A stretch of 64,000 bases of DNA from Achromobacter xylosoxidans (lineage in GTDB: Bacteria; Pseudomonadota; Gammaproteobacteria; Burkholderiales; Burkholderiaceae_B): assembly GCF_014490035.1 (NCBI RefSeq), contig NZ_CP061008.1, forward strand, positions 6,510,001-6,574,000, in the 5' to 3' direction. A program made the position numbers and the translations under genes. Numbering within the stretch: the first letter of the stretch is position 1; each line of letters opens with the position of its first letter. The notes under the pieces were generated by a model that saw nothing but the letters and a program-made list of their open reading frames with translations, was not told the origin of the DNA and did no database searches. This document shows, piece by piece, positions 34,270 through 43,837 of the stretch.

Positions 34270-36360
34270 TCAGTTTGCTCGACTGCTCGACTGCGGCCGC
34301 AACGCTTTCAGCCGCCGCGCCGCTCGTCCCCGTATGGACCTGGCACGCCGATAGTTTCTGGTTACGAAACTCCCCAGGCGGGCCAGGGCGGTAATGACCG
34401 AGGCTGGCAAGCCGCCGATCTCATCAAGTGATTTTCTTACTTGCGCGTCCTGGCCGGTCGACGCATTCCACTTGGCCACCGCGTACTGCGCGATGCGCTC
34501 CTTGCGCACGAAATCGCGATTGCCATTCAGCAAATAGGAAAACTGTTTTGGACCTGGATAAGAGGGCGTTTCATCCTCCATGCGGATCCACGGCCGTGGG
34601 ATTACCAAGCCCGGCGCCCCGTCGCTCGTCAAATCCCACAGGTACTTCAATTCTGCATACTCGCCGACGCCTGCATCAAATAGATCGAGTAACAGCCGTC
34701 CAGCTTCCGTTCGCATCACACTACGCGTAAAGGGGCTGCGCCCCGAGGTGGGAGCAACATCAAGGAACAGGGGCAATGCATAAGCGTGAAGGCTGGCTCC
34801 TTGGTAACGCCAACAGCTTACATAGGGGAGGTCCGGCCGAGCCGCCAATACGCGCGCCGCGACCGTCAAAAACCGCGGATCCACGCGATCCGTTGCGCGC
34901 AATACGAGCAACGCATCCAAGGCCCTCACGGATTGCAGGTCCAGCGCACGTCCCGACGCATCGACACAATGCACATTGCTGCCAAAAAGCAGCGCCGACG
35001 CCTCATCCGAACTTGCGGCGACGCGCAGCAGCACAGCGACTTCACAACCCGCCTGCGACAGAGTTTCACGTGCATGCCGGGATGCCTCGAAACTGTCTGC
35101 CACGACCAGCGCCAGGGTCCGGACGGTCGTAGTCGATGCGGATACGTCTTCGATCGCGGCGGGCATGTCGTGGTAAACGCTAGCCACTTCGTCCGTTACG
35201 ACGGGATAGGGATAGGCCAGCGTAGCCCTTAGCGCCTCGTCGTCCCACATCCGATCCATGCAAGACAACAACGCATCCGAAGAGCCGGCGTCGAACGAAA
35301 GGCAGTTGCGCTCATTCTTAAAAAAGTCCGCAAAGCCTGGAATATCGGAAACAACCAGCGGCACGCCAGCCGCATAAAGCTCATGCGCCGCGTAGCAGAA
35401 TGACTCGTAGCGATTGGGAAAAACGGCGAACCGGACCTTCTTCAACAACTGCTCCACCTCCGCATGTTGCATATGGCCCAGAAAGTGAAATCGCGCGCGC
35501 AGGTCCGTCGGAATCCGACGGGTCAGATAATCGACATACGGATACGCACCATCCGGCGGTTGATTCGAGTCGCCGCCCAGAAAATAAAATTCTGCCGGTA
35601 GCTCCGGCCGTTTGCGCAGCCACGAGATGGCGGCATCCACCAACAGGTCCACACCCTTTATCGCGAACAAGCGCCCGTAAAACAGCACTCCTTCGGCCTG
35701 TGGCTCGACCTGCACAGGTGCAAGCGTCTTGCGCAACGGCGGCACTGCGACAGCTTGGCGACCCTGCGTACGCGGGTATAGAGGCTTGAGCGACCGCTCG
35801 TAAAAAGAGTTGGACGGCACGATAACCGTATCGGCCAAGGCCAGCGAAGCCCGCTCCAACGAATAAAGCGCGTACAAATCGGGATGCAGCGAATTCGTCA
35901 AATCGACGGTATCCATTGCCTCAATCGTGGCATGGAATCGCACCGCCATCCGCGTCCCTTTGTAAGCCTCTAAAGCAATTTTCTCGTTCAGAGCATAGAA
36001 TGCGGTGCCGTAATAGTCGAAGAACTCAATCAGCTCGGGCGTTTCCAGCGCATGCACGCGCAGAGCTGCCTGATGCAGCACATACGCCCGCCAGTCGTAC
36101 CAGGAAGTAAATCCCACCGGGTCCATGGCCTCGCCGCCCACCAGCGACTGAGCACGATACGCCACGCAATTGTGCGGATTCGGGAGCTTGAGGCGTTCAA
36201 CCTTTTCGAACCGTTCAAATATGTCTTCGGCAACATCAAGCAGGAACACCACACGGTCGCCCGCCGCGAGTAATTGCGTCGCCAGATTGTGCAATAGCGC
36301 ACCGCAACCGCCGCGGGTCACGGGGTACAGCTCGTAGGTAACGAAACAAATGGTATGCAT
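34270..36360 (-). CDS. GT4 glycosyltransferase with degenerate GT2-like C-terminal domain
   Basis: A 696-residue protein. Residues 1-390 form a GT-B/GT4 enzyme: ICFVTYELYPVTRGGCGALLHNL, GRLFAIKGVDLL (229-240), and the E-x7-E pair Glu319/Glu327 in RYESFCYAAHEL. Residues 412-595 follow the layout of a GT2 domain (LDALLVLRATDRVDPRFL at 481-498, RSVMRTE and a late IPRPWIRM strand). The expected metal-binding DxD is replaced by RATD, so that half is probably inactive and may bind glycan or partners. The tail is basic. The ATG overlaps the upstream stop by one base. Confidence 0.8.
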   Translation of the reverse strand: MHTICFVTYELYPVTRGGCGALLHNLATQLLAAGDRVVFLLDVAEDIFERFEKVERLKLPNPHNCVAYRAQSLVGGEAMDPVGFTSWYDWRAYVLHQAALRVHALETPELIEFFDYYGTAFYALNEKIALEAYKGTRMAVRFHATIEAMDTVDLTNSLHPDLYALYSLERASLALADTVIVPSNSFYERSLKPLYPRTQGRQAVAVPPLRKTLAPVQVEPQAEGVLFYGRLFAIKGVDLLVDAAISWLRKRPELPAEFYFLGGDSNQPPDGAYPYVDYLTRRIPTDLRARFHFLGHMQHAEVEQLLKKVRFAVFPNRYESFCYAAHELYAAGVPLVVSDIPGFADFFKNERNCLSFDAGSSDALLSCMDRMWDDEALRATLAYPYPVVTDEVASVYHDMPAAIEDVSASTTTVRTLALVVADSFEASRHARETLSQAGCEVAVLLRVAASSDEASALLFGSNVHCVDASGRALDLQSVRALDALLVLRATDRVDPRFLTVAARVLAARPDLPYVSCWRYQGASLHAYALPLFLDVAPTSGRSPFTRSVMRTEAGRLLLDLFDAGVGEYAELKYLWDLTSDGAPGLVIPRPWIRMEDETPSYPGPKQFSYLLNGNRDFVRKERIAQYAVAKWNASTGQDAQVRKSLDEIGGLPASVITALARLGSFVTRNYRRARSIRGRAARRLKALRPQSSSRAN

Positions 36361-37688
36361 CAGGCCAGGAACCGCGCGATCGTCTCAGCCGCCGCGGCGT
36401 TGTGCCGCAGCGCGTAGACGCGGTAAGCCTCCATGATCGCGTCCCGTTCTAGCAGCACCCCCTTGATCCGCTCGGCAATCTCCTTGGCATCGTCCGGCAC
36501 CCGCACAACGAGCTTTTCATGCAAGTAGGGATCATCCTCGAAGTAGGGCGTATTCGGTCCGACGATGCAAGGCACCCCCGCAGCGAAGCTCTCCAGCGGT
36601 AGCATCGGCGCGCACTCGTTCAAGGTGACATACAGATTCACATGGCAGGTCGCCAAGTGCTGCGGCATTTGGGCTTGCGGCACCATGCTGCCGACGAAGT
36701 CATAGGCAACGCCAAATTCCTGGCAGAACTCCCGCATTCGAGGCGACGCTACCGAGCCCACAACCATTGCGCCATCGATCATCGAAGCCGCAGCAAGCAT
36801 CTCATAGGGGGGCTTGTGCTTGAGTTCGGATATGCTCCAGATACCCAGCCTGGCAGGTCCGGCAGCGAGCTGCGAAGCGCCCGACGGCACTTGGCGGTAT
36901 CCATTCAGCAAATATCCCGCTTCCACGCCGTTATGGCGCAGCACTTCATCCTGTCCGCGCTTGACGCAACCGATGCGCCGGATCTTGCCCTGCCGCTGTA
37001 GCGCACAGACCAGACGGAAGCTGCGCCAGGCGTAGTCTTCGCTAGCCTGCATGAACGTGCCGTGCCACACCGCGTAGAGCGGCAGATGGTTGGCCTCGCG
37101 GTGCAGCGCCTCCACCAGATACTGGTATGTGTAGGGAAAACCCTGAAACACGATGGCCGAAGGCCCTCGTTCGGCCAGGCGCAACGCCAGAAGCTGCGCA
37201 TAAGCCGGCGTCAGATCATCGCCCACGCACAGCAGATGCTCGAACATTTGGGTTGCCGAACTGCGTATGCCCAGCCAGTCCGGGTGGGCCACGGCCACCG
37301 GCTCGCCTGCTTGAATCGCTTCCAACGCCGCCAGCATGTCCGGCGGCAGCTGCACAGGGGGAACTCGCTGCGTTTGCACGGGGGACACGGTCGGTACAGC
37401 CGCAGGCGACTCGGCTGCTGTACCGGCAACCTCGGTCTTACTGCGGGCCAACATGCGATAGAGCGTTCCCAAAGGGCTACGTGAGAGCATTGACCCAACG
37501 CGATACGCGGTGGACTGGCTGATCTCGTCATACCGCTGGGCCAACTCGGCAAGCTGCAGTTGCGATTGAGCCAGTTGCGCCTCCAATCGCTCTATCGCCG
37601 CAACATCGGGAGAGGTGAGCGAACTAGAAGGCGCTGACGACTCAGCTCCTCCCGAAGAACGGGCGGCAGGCATCGGACGAATAGTCAT
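36360..37688 (-). CDS. GT4-like glycosyltransferase with N-terminal coiled coil
   Basis: About 442 residues from ATG 37688. Residues 29-58 form a short coiled coil (IERLEAQLAQSQLQLAEL), followed by a Pro/Val linker (90-115). Residues 140-442 look GT-B-like, with ARLGIWSISELKH in the middle and NECAPMLPLESFAAGVPCIVG near the end, the donor-binding side of GT4-type enzymes. The start is uncertain: GTG 37820 and ATG 37673 are also in frame and none has a good ribosome binding site. The coiled coil may pair with other assembly proteins. Specificity unknown. Confidence 0.7.
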   Translation of the reverse strand: MTIRPMPAARSSGGAESSAPSSSLTSPDVAAIERLEAQLAQSQLQLAELAQRYDEISQSTAYRVGSMLSRSPLGTLYRMLARSKTEVAGTAAESPAAVPTVSPVQTQRVPPVQLPPDMLAALEAIQAGEPVAVAHPDWLGIRSSATQMFEHLLCVGDDLTPAYAQLLALRLAERGPSAIVFQGFPYTYQYLVEALHREANHLPLYAVWHGTFMQASEDYAWRSFRLVCALQRQGKIRRIGCVKRGQDEVLRHNGVEAGYLLNGYRQVPSGASQLAAGPARLGIWSISELKHKPPYEMLAAASMIDGAMVVGSVASPRMREFCQEFGVAYDFVGSMVPQAQMPQHLATCHVNLYVTLNECAPMLPLESFAAGVPCIVGPNTPYFEDDPYLHEKLVVRVPDDAKEIAERIKGVLLERDAIMEAYRVYALRHNAAAAETIARFLA

Positions 37689-37961
37689 GTAGTTGTACGT
37701 CAAGGATCGGAACGGCCGGACCGACAGCGACGAAGCGGTATCACCTGAACAACGGCTTCCATCGAGCCACGGAGTGTCGGCGAGGTTCCGCACGCGACAT
37801 GCCGCAGAAGAACGACTCACACAAGCGCCAGGATTTTAGTTCAAAAAGCTCAGTTAGCGATGATGAAACCAGCCCGTTGTCATTCTGCTGTCATTTTGTA
37901 TAGATATTGCCAGATTTTTCTTTGCGTGACTTCCTGGCACCCCAGAAGCTCTGGAAGAGAG

Positions 37962-38339
37962 TCATATAGATGGACGGGGTACGGCCACACCCGCCAGCCA
38001 GCGCATAAATAAGTAATTCGCCACAAAGGTAAATGGAGTGACGATTATTTTCGCTATAACAGGATGAACTTCTAGACTGGATATCAAATTTACTGCCAAC
38101 GACGCCGCGGCAACAGCGACGACCTGATACGTCCAATAAGTTAGTAGTTTTCGGAAAACATAACTTCCGCGGTATTTAAATATCGGACGCAGCGAAGAAA
38201 AATAAACAAATGTGACCGCAACTGTCGCAGCGATTCCATTCGCGTAGCCTGGAATCATCCCAACATTGCATAAGAAGGTAAAAATAGAAAAATCGATCAA
38301 CCAGCCTATGCCGGATATCATGCCAAATTTAATGAGCAC
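37962..38339 (-). CDS. GtrA-family membrane protein
   Basis: A 125-residue protein with four predicted membrane helices and the GtrA-typical start IKFGMISGIGWLIDFSIFTFL. GtrA proteins are thought to flip undecaprenyl-phosphate-linked single sugars so that a periplasmic transferase can use them. The start is GTG 38339, overlapping the large membrane protein gene by 11 bp. The gene is visibly AT-rich. Together with the 960-residue protein it suggests a periplasmic glycan-modifying step. Confidence 0.87.
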   Translation of the reverse strand: MLIKFGMISGIGWLIDFSIFTFLCNVGMIPGYANGIAATVAVTFVYFSSLRPIFKYRGSYVFRKLLTYWTYQVVAVAAASLAVNLISSLEVHPVIAKIIVTPFTFVANYLFMRWLAGVAVPRPSI

Positions 38340-41211
38340 GATGCCCCTCCGCAGAACGCAAACGCCATTCCGTCCATGCCAGCAAGGGCAGTAACGTTCC
38401 CAAAATCTGCAATTCCGCCAAGTACAGAAAAACCGATGCCGGCTGCATTAACCAGAAAACTGCCACACGCAGAAGCAACGCGGCCGCGAGCAGCGCAGTT
38501 GCGGGAAAACGACGGAATCCAAAAAGCAACACCAAAGCAAACAATACCTGCGGCCCTCCCAGCGCGATGCGTTCATACCAACTATGGACTTTCGTCGTCA
38601 TCTCGGGAAACAGATGCGCTGGCGGCCGATACCCTGCGAGAACCACCATACTTTGCCAATGAGCATCTTTTCCAGCCAAGTGGTCAAAATATGGAGGCTG
38701 TACAAACGGACGATCAATGTACTTTTGGGCCAACCATGCAGATGCGGCATCCATGCCCAGAGCCTTAAGGGAAGTGATCGTACGGAGCGTCGCAAACTCA
38801 ACGGGATGCTTTATGGCATTCATGAAAAAGGCTTTCTGCAACTCGGCCAGGATCTCCGGCGTTCCCTGCCCCTTCTCCGTTTGGTGCCAGTAGACCACGT
38901 CCGATGGTGTCCAATGTTCAATCGAGTAATCCACCTTGAGCACCTTGTTCAAGGTCGCCGACAACTCTGCGCGCTCGTCGGGCGTAAGAAAGTCGCCACG
39001 CAGCATTCCCACCAGTGGGTTGACAAACGCCGACTGCTTATACAGCCTCATCTCCCCTTGCCCCCCGTCGCCACTATCCATCACATATCGCACAACTGCA
39101 GGCGTCACACCCATCCAGAGTACCGCGATTGCCAGACATGCCGGCAGTGTTCGCCGCCACCCTCGCCCCAACGCGAAGCCCGCCAATAGCGTCCCTACGA
39201 AAACGACATTATCCGTGCGTAGTAAGACCGCCATCGCTCCAAAAATGGCCAGGAGACAATATTGCAATGCCGGTAGCGATGAGCCTATCGAGCGATACCG
39301 GATCAACAATGCGAATGCATATATCCCAAAAGCGCTGAGTGCCACCCCGTTGACTGCATCGCGCAATTCGGTTGCGGCGACCATCGTGGTTCCCGTAAGC
39401 AAGGGCATGCCGGCTAGATAGGCACATACAAGCCAACCTTTCACACCTGCATGCAACGAACGCACCGCGACCCACAGCGTAGCCACACCGACCAACAGTA
39501 CTTTCAACAGTAGAGATAACTCTGGCCCACCGAGATTGAGCATGGCAGAGATGTACAGGGGATACCCGACGCCATACCACAAGGCCATGCCACCGGTGCC
39601 ATGCTGAATAAACGGACTGATAGCATCCCAACCAATAATGCCCGGCCACGTTACTCCGATGGTAAACAATGCCCAAGTGACGATAATCGCCAAGCAACAA
39701 CCCGCGGCCGAACCTTGGACGCGGTCTCTCGGCATGCGCAGCAGCTTGTATACCTCGCCCAGCGGAAGCAATAGCAACACACACAACCCGGCGATCAACG
39801 ATGTGGCGAACCGTCGAGCCTGATCGGCATGGGACAAGGGCGATGAAATTCTCGGATAGGCAAATTCATCAGCCCAAAGGGAATGCAAGGACGCGAAAGT
39901 CAATGAGCTGGAGGACAATCGCAAAACCGCCGCAGGCGCACCAGGGACGTTTATCCGCACCCGTTCTATGGCTCCCACGGGCCCGGTCCAGGCGCCGTAC
40001 TTCAGGTATGCGCTCGACCAGGCTACCAACATGCCATCTTCATACGGCCAGCACACTAGGAAACGCCGACCAGCCGCAGAAGCGCCATCCTTTCCGGCGG
40101 GCAGATTAGGGGCCGCAACTACAAACTCCGTTCCTGCACTCATGACTCCTTGGACGCTAACTTGCCTATGTGTGGCAAACTCCGCAACCAGAGGCCGGTC
40201 CGGACTGCATGTAAGCGAGGTTGCCACCGCCCCGCCCCCACCTTCTTGCTTCCAAATTGCTAGCGGAGCGATGTTCGTTCTTAGAGTCAACGCAGCGGCA
40301 TCGCGCGAAACCACAAATGCTTGGTTTGCATAGTTTCCAATCGGCAAGGGCAGTCGCTCCGCATAGCCGGCGCCCGTACCGAGGAATGCCGTCGCGTCAC
40401 CGGTCTTCTCCGTTGCCGCCCCCACATCGACGAGCAGCAACTCTACATCGCCCGCAGCCGACATGTGTGCTGTACTTAGCCAGGCGAGAATACCAGTCAA
40501 TATTGCGGCGTAAGCCACGCAATACCGGAAACTCAAGGGTTTCTTAGCCGTGCGGGCACATAGCAAGAAAAGAGCCCATGCAAACAGAAAAGTAGACAAC
40601 GCCCTGAACGGCACGGAAATAGGGGCCGCAACGGGCTTCGGCAGCGCCACGTCCACGCTATCAGGCGTTGGAGAATAGAGGTCAATTCTGGAACGTTGAC
40701 CGTCAGTTGCAACTTCAACTACGCCGGAATATGGACCTTTTCCGAACCGGATGACCGCCCCCTCAGACCAGCGGCCCGGAACTCGAATAGTCTTCTCCGT
40801 ACTTTCGAAGCCAACCACGGCGTTGCCGCGAGACGCCCAGCCGTCAAAGCCCTTGACGCTCAACTCCTGCGAAGGCTGACCCAATCCAGCCATCCAAACC
40901 TCTGCTGCCAACGCTGCAGGATGCTTCTCCCCGGTGACTGTCAGCGTGACAGTCGGGTATGTAGAAACAGAAGGAGCTGCCTGCCAAAAGGCCAGCGCGG
41001 ACAGAACGGCGACTATTGCGGGGAACGCCAGCATCCCCAAGGGCGGCCACTCGCGGTTCGGCAGGAGAATGGCTCCAAGGACGACCAATGCTAGCAGCAC
41101 AAGCGGCCCCCGAGCGGACAGCGTGTCGCCCGATGCCAGCACATAAGCTCCGGCCAATACGACCAAGAGCCCCCCTGCAAACAGAAATTTCCGCATCATA
41201 TGTCCGCGCAT
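38329..41211 (-). CDS. Large polytopic membrane protein, GT-C-like (candidate periplasmic glycosyltransferase)
   Basis: A 960-residue protein. Three membrane helices near the start are followed by a beta-rich soluble part (about 82-200), a helix or two (200-248), a second soluble part (about 255-450) and then some ten membrane segments (466-950). After one of the first C-terminal helices comes WPGIIGWDAISPF (522-534), which resembles the first periplasmic loop of GT-C transferases with its catalytic Asp (here Asp529). A further soluble loop lies around 740-890. No characterised family member was recognised. Its link with gtrA and a GT2 gene suggests it transfers a lipid-linked residue to the glycan in the periplasm. 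Confidence 0.65.
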   Translation of the reverse strand: MRGHMMRKFLFAGGLLVVLAGAYVLASGDTLSARGPLVLLALVVLGAILLPNREWPPLGMLAFPAIVAVLSALAFWQAAPSVSTYPTVTLTVTGEKHPAALAAEVWMAGLGQPSQELSVKGFDGWASRGNAVVGFESTEKTIRVPGRWSEGAVIRFGKGPYSGVVEVATDGQRSRIDLYSPTPDSVDVALPKPVAAPISVPFRALSTFLFAWALFLLCARTAKKPLSFRYCVAYAAILTGILAWLSTAHMSAAGDVELLLVDVGAATEKTGDATAFLGTGAGYAERLPLPIGNYANQAFVVSRDAAALTLRTNIAPLAIWKQEGGGGAVATSLTCSPDRPLVAEFATHRQVSVQGVMSAGTEFVVAAPNLPAGKDGASAAGRRFLVCWPYEDGMLVAWSSAYLKYGAWTGPVGAIERVRINVPGAPAAVLRLSSSSLTFASLHSLWADEFAYPRISSPLSHADQARRFATSLIAGLCVLLLLPLGEVYKLLRMPRDRVQGSAAGCCLAIIVTWALFTIGVTWPGIIGWDAISPFIQHGTGGMALWYGVGYPLYISAMLNLGGPELSLLLKVLLVGVATLWVAVRSLHAGVKGWLVCAYLAGMPLLTGTTMVAATELRDAVNGVALSAFGIYAFALLIRYRSIGSSLPALQYCLLAIFGAMAVLLRTDNVVFVGTLLAGFALGRGWRRTLPACLAIAVLWMGVTPAVVRYVMDSGDGGQGEMRLYKQSAFVNPLVGMLRGDFLTPDERAELSATLNKVLKVDYSIEHWTPSDVVYWHQTEKGQGTPEILAELQKAFFMNAIKHPVEFATLRTITSLKALGMDAASAWLAQKYIDRPFVQPPYFDHLAGKDAHWQSMVVLAGYRPPAHLFPEMTTKVHSWYERIALGGPQVLFALVLLFGFRRFPATALLAAALLLRVAVFWLMQPASVFLYLAELQILGTLLPLLAWTEWRLRSAEGHRAH

Positions 41212-41221
41212 TTCCAGACCG

Positions 41222-41956
41222 TCACAGGACCGGAGGCTGTGCCTCCAAGAACTGCTTCAGTTCAGCAGGAGTCCCCAAAGGGATCACTGCCGACAGCGGC
41301 AAGGGCTGCACATATACCTGCTTATCCTGTTCCAGCATCCGGTTATACATAGGAGCGATGTAACGTTCGCCCTTGGCCAGACCTTGTCCATCACTAAAGA
41401 AATCGCCGTACAGCTCACGGTAAAGCGCGATTGAACTAAAGCCGTAAAGTCCAACCGTGGCCCAATTCGAAATGCGTTCCTTTTCGCGCATTTCCGTTAC
41501 GCGCATGTTCTCGTCGACACGCGCGAAACTCCAACCATTTCCCGCGCCCTCGAAACACGGAATCCAACCGTCGCCTCGAACATTCTCAGGAGCAAGGCTG
41601 TCGGGATGCACGAATGTGTCAATGTTGTAGACAAATACCGGCACGTTATCGTTGTGAGCCGCATTCATCCCTAACATGGCGGTCGTTGCTTGTCCGTCCG
41701 TAAGGCCGTCGATCTCCACAATCTGCGGCTCGACAATGGTTAGCCGTGCGCACTCTGCCTTGATGAACTCGGACGCTTGATCCTGCCTTTGCACAATAAA
41801 AATGGGCTGCGCCTTCACTTTCCAAAACTGGCGCAGACTCAACATCGACCACGCGAACAAAGTGCGGCCATGCGCCTCGATCTGGTACTTTGGGACATCC
41901 CAGCCAGCGTCTCGAAACCTCTTTCCCATACCGGCCATCGTGATGATTACGATCAT
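41222..41956 (-). CDS. Nucleotidyltransferase (sugar-nucleotide/NTP transferase)
   Basis: A 244-residue NTP-transferase-like protein. MIVIITMAGMGKRFRDAGWDVPK has the G-x-G-x-R loop and the distal Lys of the family. YNIDTFV probably holds the metal-binding Asp, and a late NPLG-type loop reads VIPLGTPAEL. It should join NTP to a phosphorylated substrate. The base and substrate are not predictable; CTP or an unusual sugar/polyol phosphate is possible given the HAD and kinase genes next to it. ATG 41956 has GGAAAGGA upstream and overlaps the HAD stop by four bases. Confidence 0.78.
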   Translation of the reverse strand: MIVIITMAGMGKRFRDAGWDVPKYQIEAHGRTLFAWSMLSLRQFWKVKAQPIFIVQRQDQASEFIKAECARLTIVEPQIVEIDGLTDGQATTAMLGMNAAHNDNVPVFVYNIDTFVHPDSLAPENVRGDGWIPCFEGAGNGWSFARVDENMRVTEMREKERISNWATVGLYGFSSIALYRELYGDFFSDGQGLAKGERYIAPMYNRMLEQDKQVYVQPLPLSAVIPLGTPAELKQFLEAQPPVL

Positions 41957-42351
41957 TCCTTTCCCTTCTCGACGCCCAGCAAAGCGAGTATTTCTTCGTA
42001 GTTCAGACGGCAAAACTCGTCAGGCCTGATAGTGCGATCATCTACGTAGAATCCGTCAGTTCCAGGCCAAGGCTTTCCGAGATGCACTTCGTTGAAGGGA
42101 ATATCGTGTTTCTTCAGCCAATCCACGAGTACTGGTAGGGTATTGGCATTGAGAAGGCCGGCATTTCCTTGATACGTCCTCATATTCCGTGACGAATTCA
42201 AAACAATATAGAAACCAGCACGGCTATATTCCTTGAGCTTATCGACGACGGACCAAATTGGTTCAACGTCCGCATATGACTGCTCGGGGCGTCTTATCTC
42301 GCAGAGTGTTCCATCGACATCAAAAACCAATACCTTCTCGCTGCGAATCAT
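41953..42351 (-). CDS. HAD-superfamily phosphatase (capsule-type)
   Basis: A 132-residue HAD phosphatase. Motif I is VFDVDGTL (Asp11 and Asp13), motif II is the Ser in LNSSRNMRT, and motifs III/IV are the Lys in LGKPWPG and the DD pair in YVDDRTI. It resembles small phosphatases of capsule and O-antigen loci that lie beside or are fused to nucleotidyltransferases. It may dephosphorylate an intermediate of the activated substituent. Start ATG 42351 has GGAG at 11 bp; the kinase stop lies 4 bp upstream. Confidence 0.8.
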   Translation of the reverse strand: MIRSEKVLVFDVDGTLCEIRRPEQSYADVEPIWSVVDKLKEYSRAGFYIVLNSSRNMRTYQGNAGLLNANTLPVLVDWLKKHDIPFNEVHLGKPWPGTDGFYVDDRTIRPDEFCRLNYEEILALLGVEKGKE

Positions 42352-42355
42352 AAAA

Positions 42356-43837
42356 TCAACTCCAATACGCCTTATCTTCAACCTGATCAAGTATGCGCTG
42401 CGCGTTCAGCAAAAACGCCAATACCTTCAAGGGCGATTCGCTATGCAACGGAGTCATACTAATGAATAGCGAGGCTTCGAACAGCCGCACGAAGCGAGGC
42501 ACGAACCCGGCTTCCTCACAGTGCTTCCGAAACGTGCGGATATACGAAGTGTGGTCGCCGTCCTTGATAACCAGCTGCGGCCGGTTAACGTCGTCCAACT
42601 CGATTCTGAACAAACCTGCATTGATAAAGTCGTATGCCCCCTCAACGGAATGCGAAAGCTTCGCAATATCATAGTAGGCAGGCATGTACAGGTCTTCGAG
42701 ACGCGAGCCACCGCGCGCGTCGATGAATTTCATCGTACCTTCCGCGCGCCCGTACAGAATATTTGAAAAGCACAGGTCACCATGGCTCAGAACCGGGCGC
42801 GGAAACCTCACATCCTTTGTCAAGAGGGCATATAGGCGTTGGTATCGTTCGAACAGTGCGCGCACCCCGCCAAATGCGACCTTACATTGCGCCTCGAGCC
42901 CAGGGAAAATATCCGTACGCTCAAGCGCGCCCACCCTCTCGGCGACCTTCGACAGAAAAAGGCCTTCGTGTTCAGGACTGGCGCCAGAATCAGCACGCTC
43001 TACCCGAGCGCTCACAAAATGAAAAATCCGGCGTAGCATCTGCTCAAATTGCTGCACCGTAAACGCACGATGAGTCCATTGCACCGCCACATCCGGAACA
43101 AAGAGGCGCTCCATTTTGTAGCTGGCGGTCTCCAACTCTTCCTTGAAACCATAGGGCTGCACGAAGTACCGCTGCATCTCCGCCGGCAGCAGGGCAAAAA
43201 AATCGAACTCGCGCCGCAACTTCGCCTTGTCGCTAGAACGCTTGAGTACTGTGAACCGGTCGGTGGCCGCCACGGAATTGAAGTGTCGAACGTCGAACGT
43301 GGAAGTGGCTACCGACAGGAACTGCGCCGGGTCCCTCAGATCTGCCATCCCAATATCGTCAGGGACAGGCTCGAGATTCGCCACTAAATCTACCAAGATC
43401 GCGCGATGATCTCCTCGGCGCATCGCGTCCAAAAAATCGGCCGCATCCGTTCCCACCAGCACGACGACGGGTAATCCCTCGAAAACATCACCGGCCCCTG
43501 CAGCGACCACGACCCGAACCGAACACTCAGCCAAGCAGAGCTTCTCGAGATAGACGGCGAGCGTCGCCTCATCGTTCAGCATGGCAAGGTAGGATGGCAC
43601 ATACACAACCCTGGCTCCATCATGCAGGGCCTTGCGCACTTTATGGTCATCCAGAGAAGTGCCTCGATCCTCCACCAGCAACTGCACATTGGGGCGCAGC
43701 CGCTCCACTGCGGCACGGATACGATGACGAAGCGTGCGTCGTCTTACTCGCAAATCTGCGAATCTAGAGAGACTTAGGTGGTGGCTTACATCGCCAGGGA
43801 CATCGAAAGTATTATCGTAAACAACCAGCGTTGTCAT
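42356..43837 (-). CDS. APH/choline-kinase-like small-molecule kinase with N-terminal unassigned domain
   Basis: A 493-residue protein. Residues about 190-490 form an aminoglycoside-phosphotransferase-type kinase: a nucleotide-binding Lys in FTVLKRSSD, the catalytic loop LSHGDLCFSNILYG and a metal-binding IDARGG in place of the usual DFG-like motif. This variant is seen in polysaccharide loci. Residues 1-185 look like a Rossmann-type alpha/beta domain (VVYVPSYLAMLND, VVVLVGTDAADFL) that I could not assign. Probably phosphorylates the building block later activated by the adjacent nucleotidyltransferase. ATG 43837 was chosen at the VVYDNTFD strand; it overlaps the upstream gene by 26 bp. Confidence 0.72.
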   Translation of the reverse strand: MTTLVVYDNTFDVPGDVSHHLSLSRFADLRVRRRTLRHRIRAAVERLRPNVQLLVEDRGTSLDDHKVRKALHDGARVVYVPSYLAMLNDEATLAVYLEKLCLAECSVRVVVAAGAGDVFEGLPVVVLVGTDAADFLDAMRRGDHRAILVDLVANLEPVPDDIGMADLRDPAQFLSVATSTFDVRHFNSVAATDRFTVLKRSSDKAKLRREFDFFALLPAEMQRYFVQPYGFKEELETASYKMERLFVPDVAVQWTHRAFTVQQFEQMLRRIFHFVSARVERADSGASPEHEGLFLSKVAERVGALERTDIFPGLEAQCKVAFGGVRALFERYQRLYALLTKDVRFPRPVLSHGDLCFSNILYGRAEGTMKFIDARGGSRLEDLYMPAYYDIAKLSHSVEGAYDFINAGLFRIELDDVNRPQLVIKDGDHTSYIRTFRKHCEEAGFVPRFVRLFEASLFISMTPLHSESPLKVLAFLLNAQRILDQVEDKAYWS

